The position numbers and the translations under genes are program-made. Of a stretch of 64,000 bases of DNA, positions 16,664-23,986 are shown piece after piece (within the stretch, counting starts at the first letter, position 1; each line of letters opens with the position of its first letter). The DNA comes from a bacterium EF100-94H03 bin56 (lineage in GTDB: Bacteria > Pseudomonadota > Alphaproteobacteria > SP197). The stretch is from contig MPMV01000016.1 of NCBI GenBank assembly GCA_002238685.1, forward strand, positions 1 through 64,000. The letters run 5' to 3'. Under the pieces are notes generated by a model that was not told where the DNA came from, searched no databases, and worked only from the letters and a program-made list of their open reading frames with translations.

Positions 16664-17857
16664 ATGGGCAAGCTGACAGTCAAGAAGATCAAGGAGGCAT
16701 CGCGTCCTGGCCGGTATGGAGACGGCAACACCTTATATCTGCACGTCTCGCCGGGCCTGACGAAGTCATGGGTGCAAAGGTTGACGATCAAAGGGCGGCA
16801 ACGGGATATCGGTCTCGGGCCTTGGCCGCTCATCTCACTCACTAAGGCGCGGCTGGACGCCGACAAGAACCGGCGCACCGTCCATTACGGTGGCGATCCT
16901 GTTGCCGAAAAGAAGCGCACCCGCGAAGTCCCGACATTCCGGGAGGCCGCCGAGACCGTGCACACGGCGAAGAGGAAGGCCGGCGAACTTGGCGAGACTG
17001 CCGGCAAGAAGTGGTTGCGCAGTCTGGAGCAGCACACATTCCGCCGCCTCGGCGACATGCGGCTGGACACCATCGGCCAGACGGACGTGCTGGCCGTGCT
17101 GACACCTATGTGGACCGACAAGCCTGCCGCCGCTGCGAAGGTGCGGCAGGCGATGAGGGCCGTCTTCTCGTACGGACAGGCGCATCACTACATGACGACC
17201 AATCCAGCCGGCGAGGCCATTGACGGGGCGCTCACGAAACGCAGGGCTCGCACGGTCAAGCATCATGAAGCAATCCCCTATGCGAAGGTTGCCGAGGCCC
17301 TTGCCATGATTGATGCCTCCGATGCCGGGGAGACGTTGAAGCTACTCGTTCGGTTCCAGACATTGACGGCGGTAAGGCCAACGGAGGCGAGGCTGGCAAC
17401 ATGGGATGAGATCAACATGGAGGCGGCAACGTGGATCATCCCGGCCGAGCGCATGAAGTCTAGCCGGGAGCATCGTGTTCCCCTGTCGCCCGCCACCATG
17501 GACGTTCTCCAGCGGGCCATGGCGCGCCGCAACGCCACCGGACTGTTGTTCCCCTCATCGAGGCGGAACAAGGCACTCGCCAACAGCGCTGTCACGCGAT
17601 TGATGAAGGGCTTGAAGCTGGACGGCACCCCCCACGGAATGCGGTCGGCCTTCCGCGACTGGTGCGGCGAAACCGCCAAGCCTCGGGAGATTGCCGAGGC
17701 CGCATTGGCGCACGTCGTGAGAGGCGTGGAAGGGGCCTACTTCCGCAGCGATCTCTTCGACCGGCGGCGGACGTTGATGGATCAGTGGGCCGCATTCGTG
17801 ACCGGCGAGACCGGCGAGGTGGTTTCGCTCTACAAGCGGCAGGCCGGCAACGCCTGA
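16664..17857 (+). CDS. int: Tyrosine recombinase (P4-type integrase)
   Basis: 397 residues: N-terminal DUF4102-like arm-binding domain (about 1-90; GNTLYLHVSPGLTKSW...RQRDIGLGPWPLISL), SAM-like core-binding domain (about 100-190) and catalytic domain. Catalytic residues: R in LTAVRPTEARLATW, H-x-x-R in HGMRSAFRDW, H in LAHVV and the nucleophile Y in GAYFRSD. The start at 16664 is the first ATG matching the family N-terminus; the frame is open much further upstream but that part is the other-frame shadow of the host gene. It sits next to the left junction, as usual, and carries out integration and excision. Confidence 0.95.
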   Translation: MGKLTVKKIKEASRPGRYGDGNTLYLHVSPGLTKSWVQRLTIKGRQRDIGLGPWPLISLTKARLDADKNRRTVHYGGDPVAEKKRTREVPTFREAAETVHTAKRKAGELGETAGKKWLRSLEQHTFRRLGDMRLDTIGQTDVLAVLTPMWTDKPAAAAKVRQAMRAVFSYGQAHHYMTTNPAGEAIDGALTKRRARTVKHHEAIPYAKVAEALAMIDASDAGETLKLLVRFQTLTAVRPTEARLATWDEINMEAATWIIPAERMKSSREHRVPLSPATMDVLQRAMARRNATGLLFPSSRRNKALANSAVTRLMKGLKLDGTPHGMRSAFRDWCGETAKPREIAEAALAHVVRGVEGAYFRSDLFDRRRTLMDQWAAFVTGETGEVVSLYKRQAGNA

Positions 17858-17870
17858 CCGGACGCGCGAC

Positions 17871-17893
17871 AGGGCGGCGGATCATGCCGCCCT
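17871..17893 (+). terminator. Hairpin after the integrase gene
   Basis: Perfect 8-bp stem AGGGCGGC/GCCGCCCT with a 7-nt loop (GGATCAT), 13 bases after the integrase stop codon, followed by TGTTG. A plausible weak intrinsic terminator separating int from the alpA-like gene. Confidence 0.5.
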
Positions 17894-17933
17894 TGTTGCG
17901 CCGGTGAAGATAGTTGTGGATGAAATCTGAGCC

Positions 17934-17954
17934 GCGATATTCACTGAATATCGC
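17934..17954. promoter_or_regulatory. Palindromic operator candidate upstream of the AlpA-like gene
   Basis: Perfect inverted repeat of two 9-bp arms, GCGATATTC and GAATATCGC, separated by ACT. It is AT-rich relative to its surroundings and lies 106 bases upstream of the AlpA-like start codon. The size and symmetry suit a dimeric DNA-binding protein. Which regulator binds is unknown. Confidence 0.5.
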
Positions 17955-18060
17955 CGCATTCCTAGCGGGCGCAAAGCCTTCCCGGAAATTTTGACGACAC
18001 ATCTACCCCCATGAACTGGATTGCTGTTGGCTGAACACCGTTCAACCCGGAGGCAATACA

Positions 18061-18237
18061 GTGGCGATGTACATGACCCGCGAGGAGTTGCAAGACCTTC
18101 TCCAAATTTCCACCGCAACGTTGTGGCGGTGGTCGAAGACCGGGCACCTTCCCAAACCGCTCAAGATCGGCCCGCAGGTGGTTCGGTGGCGTCGGGATGA
18201 AGTCCTGGCAATGCTTGATGCCAAGCAGCGCGCCTGA
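18061..18237 (+). CDS. AlpA-like helix-turn-helix regulator/excisionase
   Basis: 58 residues: VAMYMTREELQDLLQISTATLWRWSKTGHLPKP followed by LKIGPQVVRWRRDEVLAML. This is the MerR-like winged helix of AlpA/excisionase proteins: HTH (about 6-27), a wing with P-x-P, and W-R-x-x-E/D-V. The GTG start at 18061 has GGAGG with a 7-nt spacer; ATG codons at 18067 and 18073 are alternatives. AlpA proteins activate the integrase or excision in P4-like islands and satellites, so a control role in this element is likely. Confidence 0.8.
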   Translation: MAMYMTREELQDLLQISTATLWRWSKTGHLPKPLKIGPQVVRWRRDEVLAMLDAKQRA

Positions 18238-18273
18238 CCCCGGCACCATGCCGACAACACCTCTATAACGAGA

Positions 18274-18314
18274 AAGGCCCCGTCGCCCCCTGAACGGGAG
18301 TGAGACGGGGCCTT
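18274..18314 (+). terminator. Long hairpin between alpA-like and TopoVI-A-like genes
   Basis: Perfect 11-bp stem AAGGCCCCGTC/GACGGGGCCTT with a 19-nt loop, 36 bases after the AlpA-like stop codon. There is no U-run after it (GGGACC follows), so it may be a rho-independent terminator of poor quality or a structured leader for the next gene. Confidence 0.45.
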
Positions 18315-18404
18315 GGGACCGCGAAGTTGTCCTACAGGCAAGATATCAGACCCGCGCCAGAGCGCAACCGCAGCACCGTGCGGCAGACGACGCGGACACG
18401 CTGA

Positions 18405-19403
18405 ATGGCTACGTCCGTGGCCGATTCCTCTCACGACAACCGCCTTGCGCCTGTCGGCCTGATTGCGGGCCGGGGAACGACGCGTGAGCAAACCATCGCG
18501 CTCGAATACCGCATCCGCGAGATACTGTTTGAACACCATCCCCAGACAGTGAGGCAGGTGTTCTATCAGTGCCTCGACTCAACGCGGGTGGCGCACGTCG
18601 AGAAGTCAGACAGCGGTTATCGCAAGGTCCAGCGGGTGATTCTCGACATGCGCCGGACGGGACGTGTCCCATGGTCGTGGATCATCGACTCGTCCCGCCG
18701 TGCCCAGACATGGGACAACGGCTACAACGACCTCGCCAGTTTCGTCGACGAGATGAGGGGCCGGTTCCGCCTCGAATTCTGGGAACCGTATATCGGCAAG
18801 CATGTCGAAATCTGGTGTGAGAGTCGGGGATTCGAAGGCTCGATTGAAAGCCGGGCCGGTGACTGGAGGTGCACGACCGTTGCCTTCGGCGGACAGCCCA
18901 GCGATAGCCTTCTGTACGATTGCGCCATGCGGATACAGAACCGCAATCGCCCGACATGGGTAATCTATTGCGGTGATCTCGACCCGCACGGGATGCTGAT
19001 TGAGGACGTGCCGCGCCGGAAGCTGCGCGAGCAATGGGACTGCGAGCCGGAGTGGACCCGCCTTCTTGTCACGCCGGACCAAATCGACAGCTACAACCTT
19101 CCGACCGACGAAACCGGGAAGATCGTGCAGGCCGAGGCGTTCCCGCTGCCGGAAGTCTTCAAGCTCATCGATGACGCCTTCTCAACGATTGCCGACTACG
19201 GCGATATCGCCAATTTGGAGAAAGAGGAAGGGCGTCTGTATGACCGACTGATAAGCGCCGCCAACGATGCCGATGACGCCGCCGAGGCCGATGAGGATTA
19301 TACCGATGAGCAGCGCGAGGCCGCCAAGGCGATCTTGATGAGGGGACTTTGGGGCCAGCCCGAAACTCCAGACGATGAGGACGTCGACGAGGACGATACG
19401 TGA
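18405..19403 (+). CDS. Spo11/topoisomerase VI subunit A-like protein (Mini-A type)
   Basis: 332 residues. An N-terminal winged-helix part contains T-V-R-Q-V-F-Y54-Q, which fits the R-E-x-F/Y-Y motif bearing the DNA-cleaving tyrosine of Spo11 and topoisomerase VI-A. A Toprim domain follows: Glu139 in VEIWCES, then D191-L-D193 in YCGDLDPHG, the DxD that holds Mg2+. The C-terminus is acidic (EDVDEDDT). No ATPase B subunit is encoded nearby. Stand-alone A-like proteins are known from mobile elements as the Mini-A family; their function is unknown. It could cut DNA for replication, recombination or packaging of the element. The assignment is from motifs only, but the motif order and spacing are convincing. 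Confidence 0.75.
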   Translation: MATSVADSSHDNRLAPVGLIAGRGTTREQTIALEYRIREILFEHHPQTVRQVFYQCLDSTRVAHVEKSDSGYRKVQRVILDMRRTGRVPWSWIIDSSRRAQTWDNGYNDLASFVDEMRGRFRLEFWEPYIGKHVEIWCESRGFEGSIESRAGDWRCTTVAFGGQPSDSLLYDCAMRIQNRNRPTWVIYCGDLDPHGMLIEDVPRRKLREQWDCEPEWTRLLVTPDQIDSYNLPTDETGKIVQAEAFPLPEVFKLIDDAFSTIADYGDIANLEKEEGRLYDRLISAANDADDAAEADEDYTDEQREAAKAILMRGLWGQPETPDDEDVDEDDT

Positions 19404-19425
19404 GTTTGGGGCCAGCCCGAAACTC
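19348..19425 (+). repeat. 21-bp direct repeat at the end of the Mini-A-like gene
   Basis: An exact 21-bp copy starting TTTGGGGCCAG lies at 19348-19368 (inside the gene, coding for FGASPKL-like sequence in another frame) and again at 19405-19425, two bases after the stop codon. Offset 57 bases. It may come from a local duplication at the gene end. Confidence 0.6.
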
Positions 19426-19855
19426 TCAATCCGTCCCGGGAGACGCGCCCGGGAATACCGCCCGACCCGTAGCGGTGGAACAAGTAGCGGGTAGCCGAGG
19501 CGGTCGCATGCCGAGGCCGGTCCAGGGGCCGCAACAGCGAGGTTAGAACCTGTCCCCGGCAATAGTACGCCGGCCCCTCTCGCCCCCTGGCAACGTTGGA
19601 AAAGGAACCACCCGCAGGTCGCAACTACGGGTGGCCCTCGATGGACAGCGAGGGGAGAGGCTGAGTACCTGGCGGTGAAAGCCGCCTCCCCTCGCCGGGG
19701 AACGGAAGGAAGACTGACCGTCCTACCTCCGAAGGGAAAAGGGGGGAGGTGTGCCCGAATGTCAAGATTGAAGGGGAATTGGCTGGCGCTGAAAAACGAC
19801 AAATTGTCGCATTTGACAGCGTGTGCGTGTGTCCACAGTGAACGAGGCGAGCGAC
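19426..19855 (+). ncRNA. Hairpin-dense non-coding region, possible structured RNA
   Basis: About 430 bases without a credible gene but with a run of stem-loops: CCCGGG/CCCGGG (19435-19453); ACCCG/CGGGT (19465-19492); CCAGGGG/CCCCTGG enclosing a CCGGC/GCCGG hairpin (19522-19590 with 19556-19573); CCACCCG/CGGGTGG (19608-19634); CCCTCG/CGAGGG (19635-19654); GGCGG/CCGCC (19671-19686). Consecutive, nested, mostly non-overlapping stems suggest an RNA or a packaging/origin site. No family was recognised, and high GC makes short stems likely by chance, so confidence is limited. Confidence 0.35.
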
Positions 19856-20143
19856 ATGATTGACAAGAACAGCAGGTGCAGTCCCCATCACTGGCGAGTG
19901 CCGGCAATAGAGGATGATGCCCTGGAGTGCGAGACGTGTGGTCGTCACCTTCGCTTCATGGAAGACATGACGCCAACCATGCGCGAGTCAATCGTGGCAG
20001 GCTATGAGAGACGGTGCGGGCCGGAACCGGGCGAGGCATTCAGGGTGGCGCTCAATGACGCATTCAAGGCGGCGAGGGGCCGGATGCACGTGAGACTGAG
20101 CAATACCGCCTGCATGCTGGACGGGAAGACAGCTAGGTCATGA
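19856..20143 (+). CDS. Small protein with Cys pair, unknown function
   Basis: 95 residues from ATG 19856 (MIDKNSRCSPHHW). GAGG lies 8 nt before this ATG; an earlier in-frame start at 19823 is less well supported. C-x(n)-C-E-T-C (CSPHHW...LECETCGRHLRF) could bind zinc, giving a small treble-clef or ribbon. The C-terminal half is helical. It is the first of a row of small genes in the element. Family not recognised. Confidence 0.5.
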   Translation: MIDKNSRCSPHHWRVPAIEDDALECETCGRHLRFMEDMTPTMRESIVAGYERRCGPEPGEAFRVALNDAFKAARGRMHVRLSNTACMLDGKTARS

Positions 20144-20161
20144 TGGTCATGATGGTCATGG
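20136..20161 (+). repeat. Short tandem repeat GGTCATGAT
   Basis: Nearly three copies of a 9-bp unit (GGTCATGAT) across the end of the preceding small gene. It creates several overlapping stop/ATG codons. Each unit contains the palindrome TCATGA. Confidence 0.6.
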
Positions 20162-20275
20162 CAGCGGGGGGTGAATCGCCGTCTTCCCTACGTGCGCGGG
20201 CGCGAGGCCGGGCGACCTGGACGGCACCGGCGGGGCGGCACGGTCCTAAGCCCGAACCGGGCGAAAGAGAGAACA

Positions 20276-20521
20276 ATGAGCAAAGACAATGAGTTACAGG
20301 GCATCTGCCGAGAGCTTTTCGGTCCCTTCCATGTGCTTTTCCCAAGCCTGGACCGTGTGGGCAGGGCGAAACCCGTGTCCACAGGCGAAACCGTAAATCC
20401 GGGGCGGGGGCCGGGAACTGAGACGGCGATGGACACACAGGCTCCCGGAACGTTTCCCCGTATTCCGGCACGGTCCTACCATCCCAAAAAATTTTCAGAG
20501 AAACCCAGAGAGCAGGAGTGA
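20276..20521 (+). CDS. Small hypothetical element protein
   Basis: 81 residues (MSKDNELQGICRELFGPFHVLFPSL start). An AAAGAGAGAA purine tract precedes the ATG. The C-terminal half is rich in Pro, Gly and Lys and probably disordered. It ends four bases before the next gene's ATG. No family recognised. Coding status is supported by position and ribosome-binding site only. Confidence 0.4.
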   Translation: MSKDNELQGICRELFGPFHVLFPSLDRVGRAKPVSTGETVNPGRGPGTETAMDTQAPGTFPRIPARSYHPKKFSEKPREQE

Positions 20522-20525
20522 AAGC

Positions 20526-20828
20526 ATGAATGACTTCAAGAAGGATAACCCGCACGTGTGGACCTCGATTGCGTCGATAACGTGCCGTGCGGAAGAGTTG
20601 GCCGTGTTGCTCCACGAAAAGAAGCCTACGGACGAAAGTGTGGCGAAAGACATCCTGGACACCGCGAACGATCGGGCCAGGGCTTCCAAACGCCTGCTTG
20701 ATAGTCTCGACAGCAGGGGGGCTGGCGATATGGCCAAGAGGTTCGGGTGGCGTGACGCGGCGACGTTGCGGCGGTTTCTCTATGACGGCATTCCACCCAC
20801 GCCCCAGGGACCGGGAGAGCAGACATGA
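20526..20828 (+). CDS. Small helical protein, GWR-TLRRF-GIPP family (copy 1)
   Basis: 100 residues, mostly helical (ITCRAEELAVLLHE...AKDILDTANDRARASKRLLDSLDS). The C-terminal motif AKRFGWRDAATLRRFLYDGIPP recurs in the gene at 21129 as AKSMGWRGDGGTLRRFVMNGIPP, so the two are paralogues. AGGAGTGAAAGC precedes the ATG. The stop codon overlaps the next start (ATGA). The LRRF pattern looks like part of a small DNA-binding helix. Unknown function; no signal or membrane segment. Confidence 0.6.
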   Translation: MNDFKKDNPHVWTSIASITCRAEELAVLLHEKKPTDESVAKDILDTANDRARASKRLLDSLDSRGAGDMAKRFGWRDAATLRRFLYDGIPPTPQGPGEQT

Positions 20829-21151
20829 ACCGCATTCTCTTGGCAGCCCTTGTCGCTGCCGGCATCGTCACCGCACCGGTCGACCGGGCTGAGGCTCAGG
20901 AATTCTCCATGGTTGGTTGCTACGAGCATGGATGGATGTTCTTGCCTTCGCCTCCCGTCTGGTTGCGTGTGGATGACGTTCTTGCCATGACCCTAGGGAC
21001 GGACGACGACATCGTCGTCCATGTCTCCATTGGCGGTGGCAGTGTGCAAGAGATCAATCTGACTGACCGCGACGGGAAGTTGGAAACGCAAATCATCCGC
21101 TGCCTTGGCGGCAAGGACCTGACGTGGAGTGAAGCCAGTGACATTGAGTAA
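20825..21151 (+). CDS. Small exported protein
   Basis: 108 residues with a clear signal peptide: MNRILLAALVAAGIVTAPVDRAEAQ, with probable cleavage after AEA. The mature part of about 84 residues has two Cys (VGCYEHGW and IIRCLGG) that may form a disulfide in the periplasm. The ATG overlaps the stop codon of copy 1 of the GWR family, and the end overlaps copy 2, so the three are translationally coupled. A secreted cargo protein in an element otherwise made of head genes is unusual. Family not recognised. Confidence 0.6.
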   Translation: MNRILLAALVAAGIVTAPVDRAEAQEFSMVGCYEHGWMFLPSPPVWLRVDDVLAMTLGTDDDIVVHVSIGGGSVQEINLTDRDGKLETQIIRCLGGKDLTWSEASDIE

Positions 21152-21488
21152 CGACGAACAGGACTACGTGCAGAACGACGATCAGGGCGACGTGCGGAAG
21201 ATATTCGGGCTTGTCATGGACGACGCGGAAGTCTTCGCCGTGGTCTCTATGGTGATGTGTCGTGCCATGGCCGTGGTCTCGCACATAGAACTGAATGAGC
21301 CTCTTGATGAGAGCAAGGCCGGGGGGATTGAGGAGGCGGCGGCATATCACGCCTTCGACATTCATACCCTTCTTCGGGGCCTTCACAGTCCTGAGGCTGA
21401 CGCGGTTGCCAAGAGTATGGGGTGGCGTGGTGACGGTGGGACGTTGCGCCGGTTCGTCATGAACGGCATTCCGCCCCGGACGCATTGA
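21129..21488 (+). CDS. Small helical protein, GWR-TLRRF-GIPP family (copy 2)
   Basis: 119 residues from GTG 21129, overlapping the exported-protein gene by 23 bases; a GTG at 21138 or TTG at 21144 are possible starts. The acidic N-terminus (SNDEQDYVQNDDQGD) is followed by helices and the C-terminal GWRGDGGTLRRFVMNGIPP motif shared with the gene at 20526. Both copies have a Cys in the first helix region (ITCRAEEL and VMCRAMAV). Unknown function. Confidence 0.6.
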   Translation: MKPVTLSNDEQDYVQNDDQGDVRKIFGLVMDDAEVFAVVSMVMCRAMAVVSHIELNEPLDESKAGGIEEAAAYHAFDIHTLLRGLHSPEADAVAKSMGWRGDGGTLRRFVMNGIPPRTH

Positions 21489-21607
21489 CGATATGATGGT
21501 CTCGCCATGCACAGCCTTGCCTTGGGGTTGTGCGAGGGTTCACGGAAGCGGGCGGGCGAGCATCCATCGGAGCTGCCCCGCCCGCTTTCTTCATTCAGGA
21601 GAGTGAC

Positions 21608-21922
21608 ATGGCAGTGATTTACCGCATTCGGCATTCCTACACCCCGAGGCGCTTTGGCACCGGCCCGACGATCATGACGGACAGTCTCACCCCGACGATC
21701 TCGCCGGTGGACGGGAGCCTGATAACCACGCGGGCCGAACGTGCCGAACACAACCGCCGGAACGGGGTGATTGACCTCGCACCGGGCGACAAGAAGCACA
21801 TGGAGCGCACCCGGTATCCGATTGAACCGAGTGACCCCATGCCCGACTTGAAGCGGTGGGATGAGCGGATCGACAGCGTGGGGTTTGAACAGGCATATGG
21901 CGAGGCGGGAGAGGTGGAATGA
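21608..21922 (+). CDS. Small protein upstream of the scaffold gene
   Basis: 104 residues from ATG 21608, with CAGGAGAGTGAC as the ribosome-binding site. An upstream in-frame extension lacks such a site. The central part reads PVDGSLITTRAERAEHNRRNGVIDLAPGD. It resembles short proteins often found just upstream of scaffold and capsid genes in podovirus-type phages, in which a G-x-x-I-x-S/T-R-x-x-x-x-E-H-x-x-x-x-G pattern recurs. Role unknown. It overlaps the next gene by ATGA. Confidence 0.6.
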   Translation: MAVIYRIRHSYTPRRFGTGPTIMTDSLTPTISPVDGSLITTRAERAEHNRRNGVIDLAPGDKKHMERTRYPIEPSDPMPDLKRWDERIDSVGFEQAYGEAGEVE

Positions 21923-22764
21923 CCAAGGACGTGAAAGACGCCCCTGAGGGGCCAGAGACGACGCTGGAGGCCCCTTCGAACTGGCCGAAGGCTGACCGTG
22001 CCATGTTCGCGAAACAGCCTCCAGAGGCTCAGGCGTATCTCCTGGACAGGGACCGGCGACTGAATGCGGACTACACCCGCAAGATGCAGGACGGGAAGGT
22101 CTATCGTGACCTTGCCGAGACATGGGCCTCATACTTCGATCATGTGGACGCGACGCCTACGGAGGTGTTCACGCGCCTGATAGAGACGGACCGGGCGCTG
22201 CGGTATGGAGACGACGCCGCGAGGTTCACTGCCGTTGCCAGCGTCATTTCGCAGTATGGGATCGACCCGCGACAGTTTGCTCAGGCGGTCATGGCGGTAA
22301 CGGCGCAACAGGGTGCCGTTGTGGAGGCCCAGGCGGCTCAGGCATCACAAGAGCAAGCGGCGGCGGCGGACCGGGAACGGCGGGCGATGGCGACCGCCAC
22401 GTCCATGAACCGGATGGCGGGGAACCGTGGCGAGTACCCGCACTATCAGGCGCTGGCAGGTGCGATCAACGACGCGGCGAGGAAGGCTCTTGATCGTGGC
22501 GAGACGCCGGACGTTCACCGGCTCTACACGGAGTCGGCATGGTCAGACCCGGCTATCCGCACCGCCCTGATTGCCGATGAACGCAACCAGGCGGCAGCGG
22601 GAGCGGCAGCCGCAGTGGAAACGGAGCGCCGTGCCAAGGCGACCAAGGCCAGACGCGCCGGAGTCGGTATCAGCGGTGCCGGTGGCGAGCCGATGCCCCG
22701 CTCCGGGATGAGTGTTGAGGAACTGCTTGCCCAGGAAATGGGGATGGCGGTCCCGAGGGCTTGA
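21919..22764 (+). CDS. Scaffolding-like phage protein
   Basis: 281 residues, highly helical and Ala/Gln/Glu/Arg-rich (AQAAQASQEQAAAADRERRA), as usual for capsid scaffolds. Its position just before the major capsid gene is the classical one. An N-terminal motif (P-x-x-W-P-K-A-D-R...F-x-x-x-P-P-E-x-Q-x-Y-L-L-x-R-D) and the block RLIETDRALRYGDDAARFTAVASVISQYGIDP match those seen in proteins annotated as phage scaffolds, where a T/D-x-x-L-R-x-G block precedes Y-G-I/L-D. The gene at 26403 is a diverged relative. The role is inferred from composition and order. Confidence 0.68.
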   Translation: MTKDVKDAPEGPETTLEAPSNWPKADRAMFAKQPPEAQAYLLDRDRRLNADYTRKMQDGKVYRDLAETWASYFDHVDATPTEVFTRLIETDRALRYGDDAARFTAVASVISQYGIDPRQFAQAVMAVTAQQGAVVEAQAAQASQEQAAAADRERRAMATATSMNRMAGNRGEYPHYQALAGAINDAARKALDRGETPDVHRLYTESAWSDPAIRTALIADERNQAAAGAAAAVETERRAKATKARRAGVGISGAGGEPMPRSGMSVEELLAQEMGMAVPRA

Positions 22765-22996
22765 CCCTCCTCGCACAGCACCTCTAGAATGATTCCAGTG
22801 GGCGCGGTCCCGGCGAGTTTCGCGAGACTGACAAGCAGACTGACAGCCCCGTTGCAGTAGTAGCCCGGACCTTCGGGGCTGCCGGCAGGACCCGCAAGAA
22901 GCGTCCTGACCATCACCCGAACGGCACAGCCAACAATCTGCGGATTGAACGTCAAGGCGCGCGCCTTGGCACGGCTCACACCGTTCGGAGAATACT
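22765..22996. other. Gap before the capsid gene
   Basis: 232 bases without a gene between scaffold and capsid, the largest gap in the head module. It contains GC-rich local symmetry (AGCCCGGACCTTCGGGGCT) and GGAGAATACT directly before the capsid ATG. It may hold a promoter, terminator or leader allowing higher capsid expression. Confidence 0.4.
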
Positions 22997-23965
22997 ATGG
23001 CCGTCCCCAACATTGGCGATTTGGTCACCACGACCCTTCGGCATCGCTCCGCTGCGATTGCCGACAACGTTTCAAACAACAACGCCTTGCTCATGCGCCT
23101 CAAGAAAAAGAAGAGGATGAGCACGGTTGAAGGCGGAACCGAGATCCTCGAAGCCCTCGATTTCGCCGACAACGAAACCTACAAGCGCTATACCGGCTAT
23201 GAGGTGCTGGACATCTCGCCGCAGATGGTGCTCGACAGCGCCCGGTATACCTGGAAGCAGGTTGCGATCGTCGTATCGATCTCGGGTTCCGAGGAATTCA
23301 TGAACTCCGGCCGTGAGGAGATTCACAACCTTCTGTCGGCGCGGATCAAGAACGCCGAGCGCAGTGCCGCAAACGGTATGTCGGCGGATGTCTACTCCAA
23401 TGGCACGGCATCGGGCGGCAAGCAGATCACCGGCATCCAGGCGGCAGTCTCCACAAGCCCGTCGACCGGCACCTATGGCGGGATTAACCCGGCCTCCCAG
23501 GACTGGTGGCGGAACATTGCCTCCAGCCCTACCGGGGCACCCGACAAGGCCACCATGAAGAAGCGTCTTCAGGACGTTTGGGTGCAGCTTGTGAGGGGCC
23601 AGGACATGACCGACCTGGTGGTGATGGACAACGCCTATTACGCCCTCTACTGGGATGGCCTGACCGACTTCCAGCGGTACGGCAACACCGAGAAAAGTGC
23701 CGGCGCGGGTTTCGGTTCCGCCCTGAAATTCAACACCGCCGATGTCGTGCTTGATGGTGGCGTGGGCGGCGACATGCCGGCAAACCGGGCCTACTTCCTC
23801 AATACCGACTTCATGGCCCTGAAGGCGCACAAGGACCGGAACATGGTTCCCCTTGGCCCGGATCGTTTCGCGGTCAATCAGGACGCGATGATCAAGATCA
23901 TCGGCTGGGCCGGGGCCTTGTGCCTCTCCAATCGCCGCCTTCAAGGCGTGCTGACCCACTCGTGA
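22997..23965 (+). CDS. Phage major capsid protein
   Basis: 322 residues. An N-terminal helix (IGDLVTTTLRHRSAAIADNVSNNNALLMRLKKK), then the alternating alpha/beta body with QVAIVVSISGSEEFMNSGREEIHNLLSARIKNAERSAANGMSADVYSNGT, match the HK97-fold coat proteins that have no cleaved delta domain. GGAG sits 8 bases before the ATG. The location after a scaffold-like gene and before a decoration-like gene and terminase genes supports the call. The length is typical. No separate protease gene is present, which fits scaffold-directed assembly. Confidence 0.8.
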   Translation: MAVPNIGDLVTTTLRHRSAAIADNVSNNNALLMRLKKKKRMSTVEGGTEILEALDFADNETYKRYTGYEVLDISPQMVLDSARYTWKQVAIVVSISGSEEFMNSGREEIHNLLSARIKNAERSAANGMSADVYSNGTASGGKQITGIQAAVSTSPSTGTYGGINPASQDWWRNIASSPTGAPDKATMKKRLQDVWVQLVRGQDMTDLVVMDNAYYALYWDGLTDFQRYGNTEKSAGAGFGSALKFNTADVVLDGGVGGDMPANRAYFLNTDFMALKAHKDRNMVPLGPDRFAVNQDAMIKIIGWAGALCLSNRRLQGVLTHS

Positions 23966-23986
23966 GCGGGTGAAGGGAATACGACC

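Noticed and set aside
20136..20161. Tandem repeat considered as a CRISPR-like array
   Set aside because: Unit is only 9 bp with no spacers; a simple tandem repeat.
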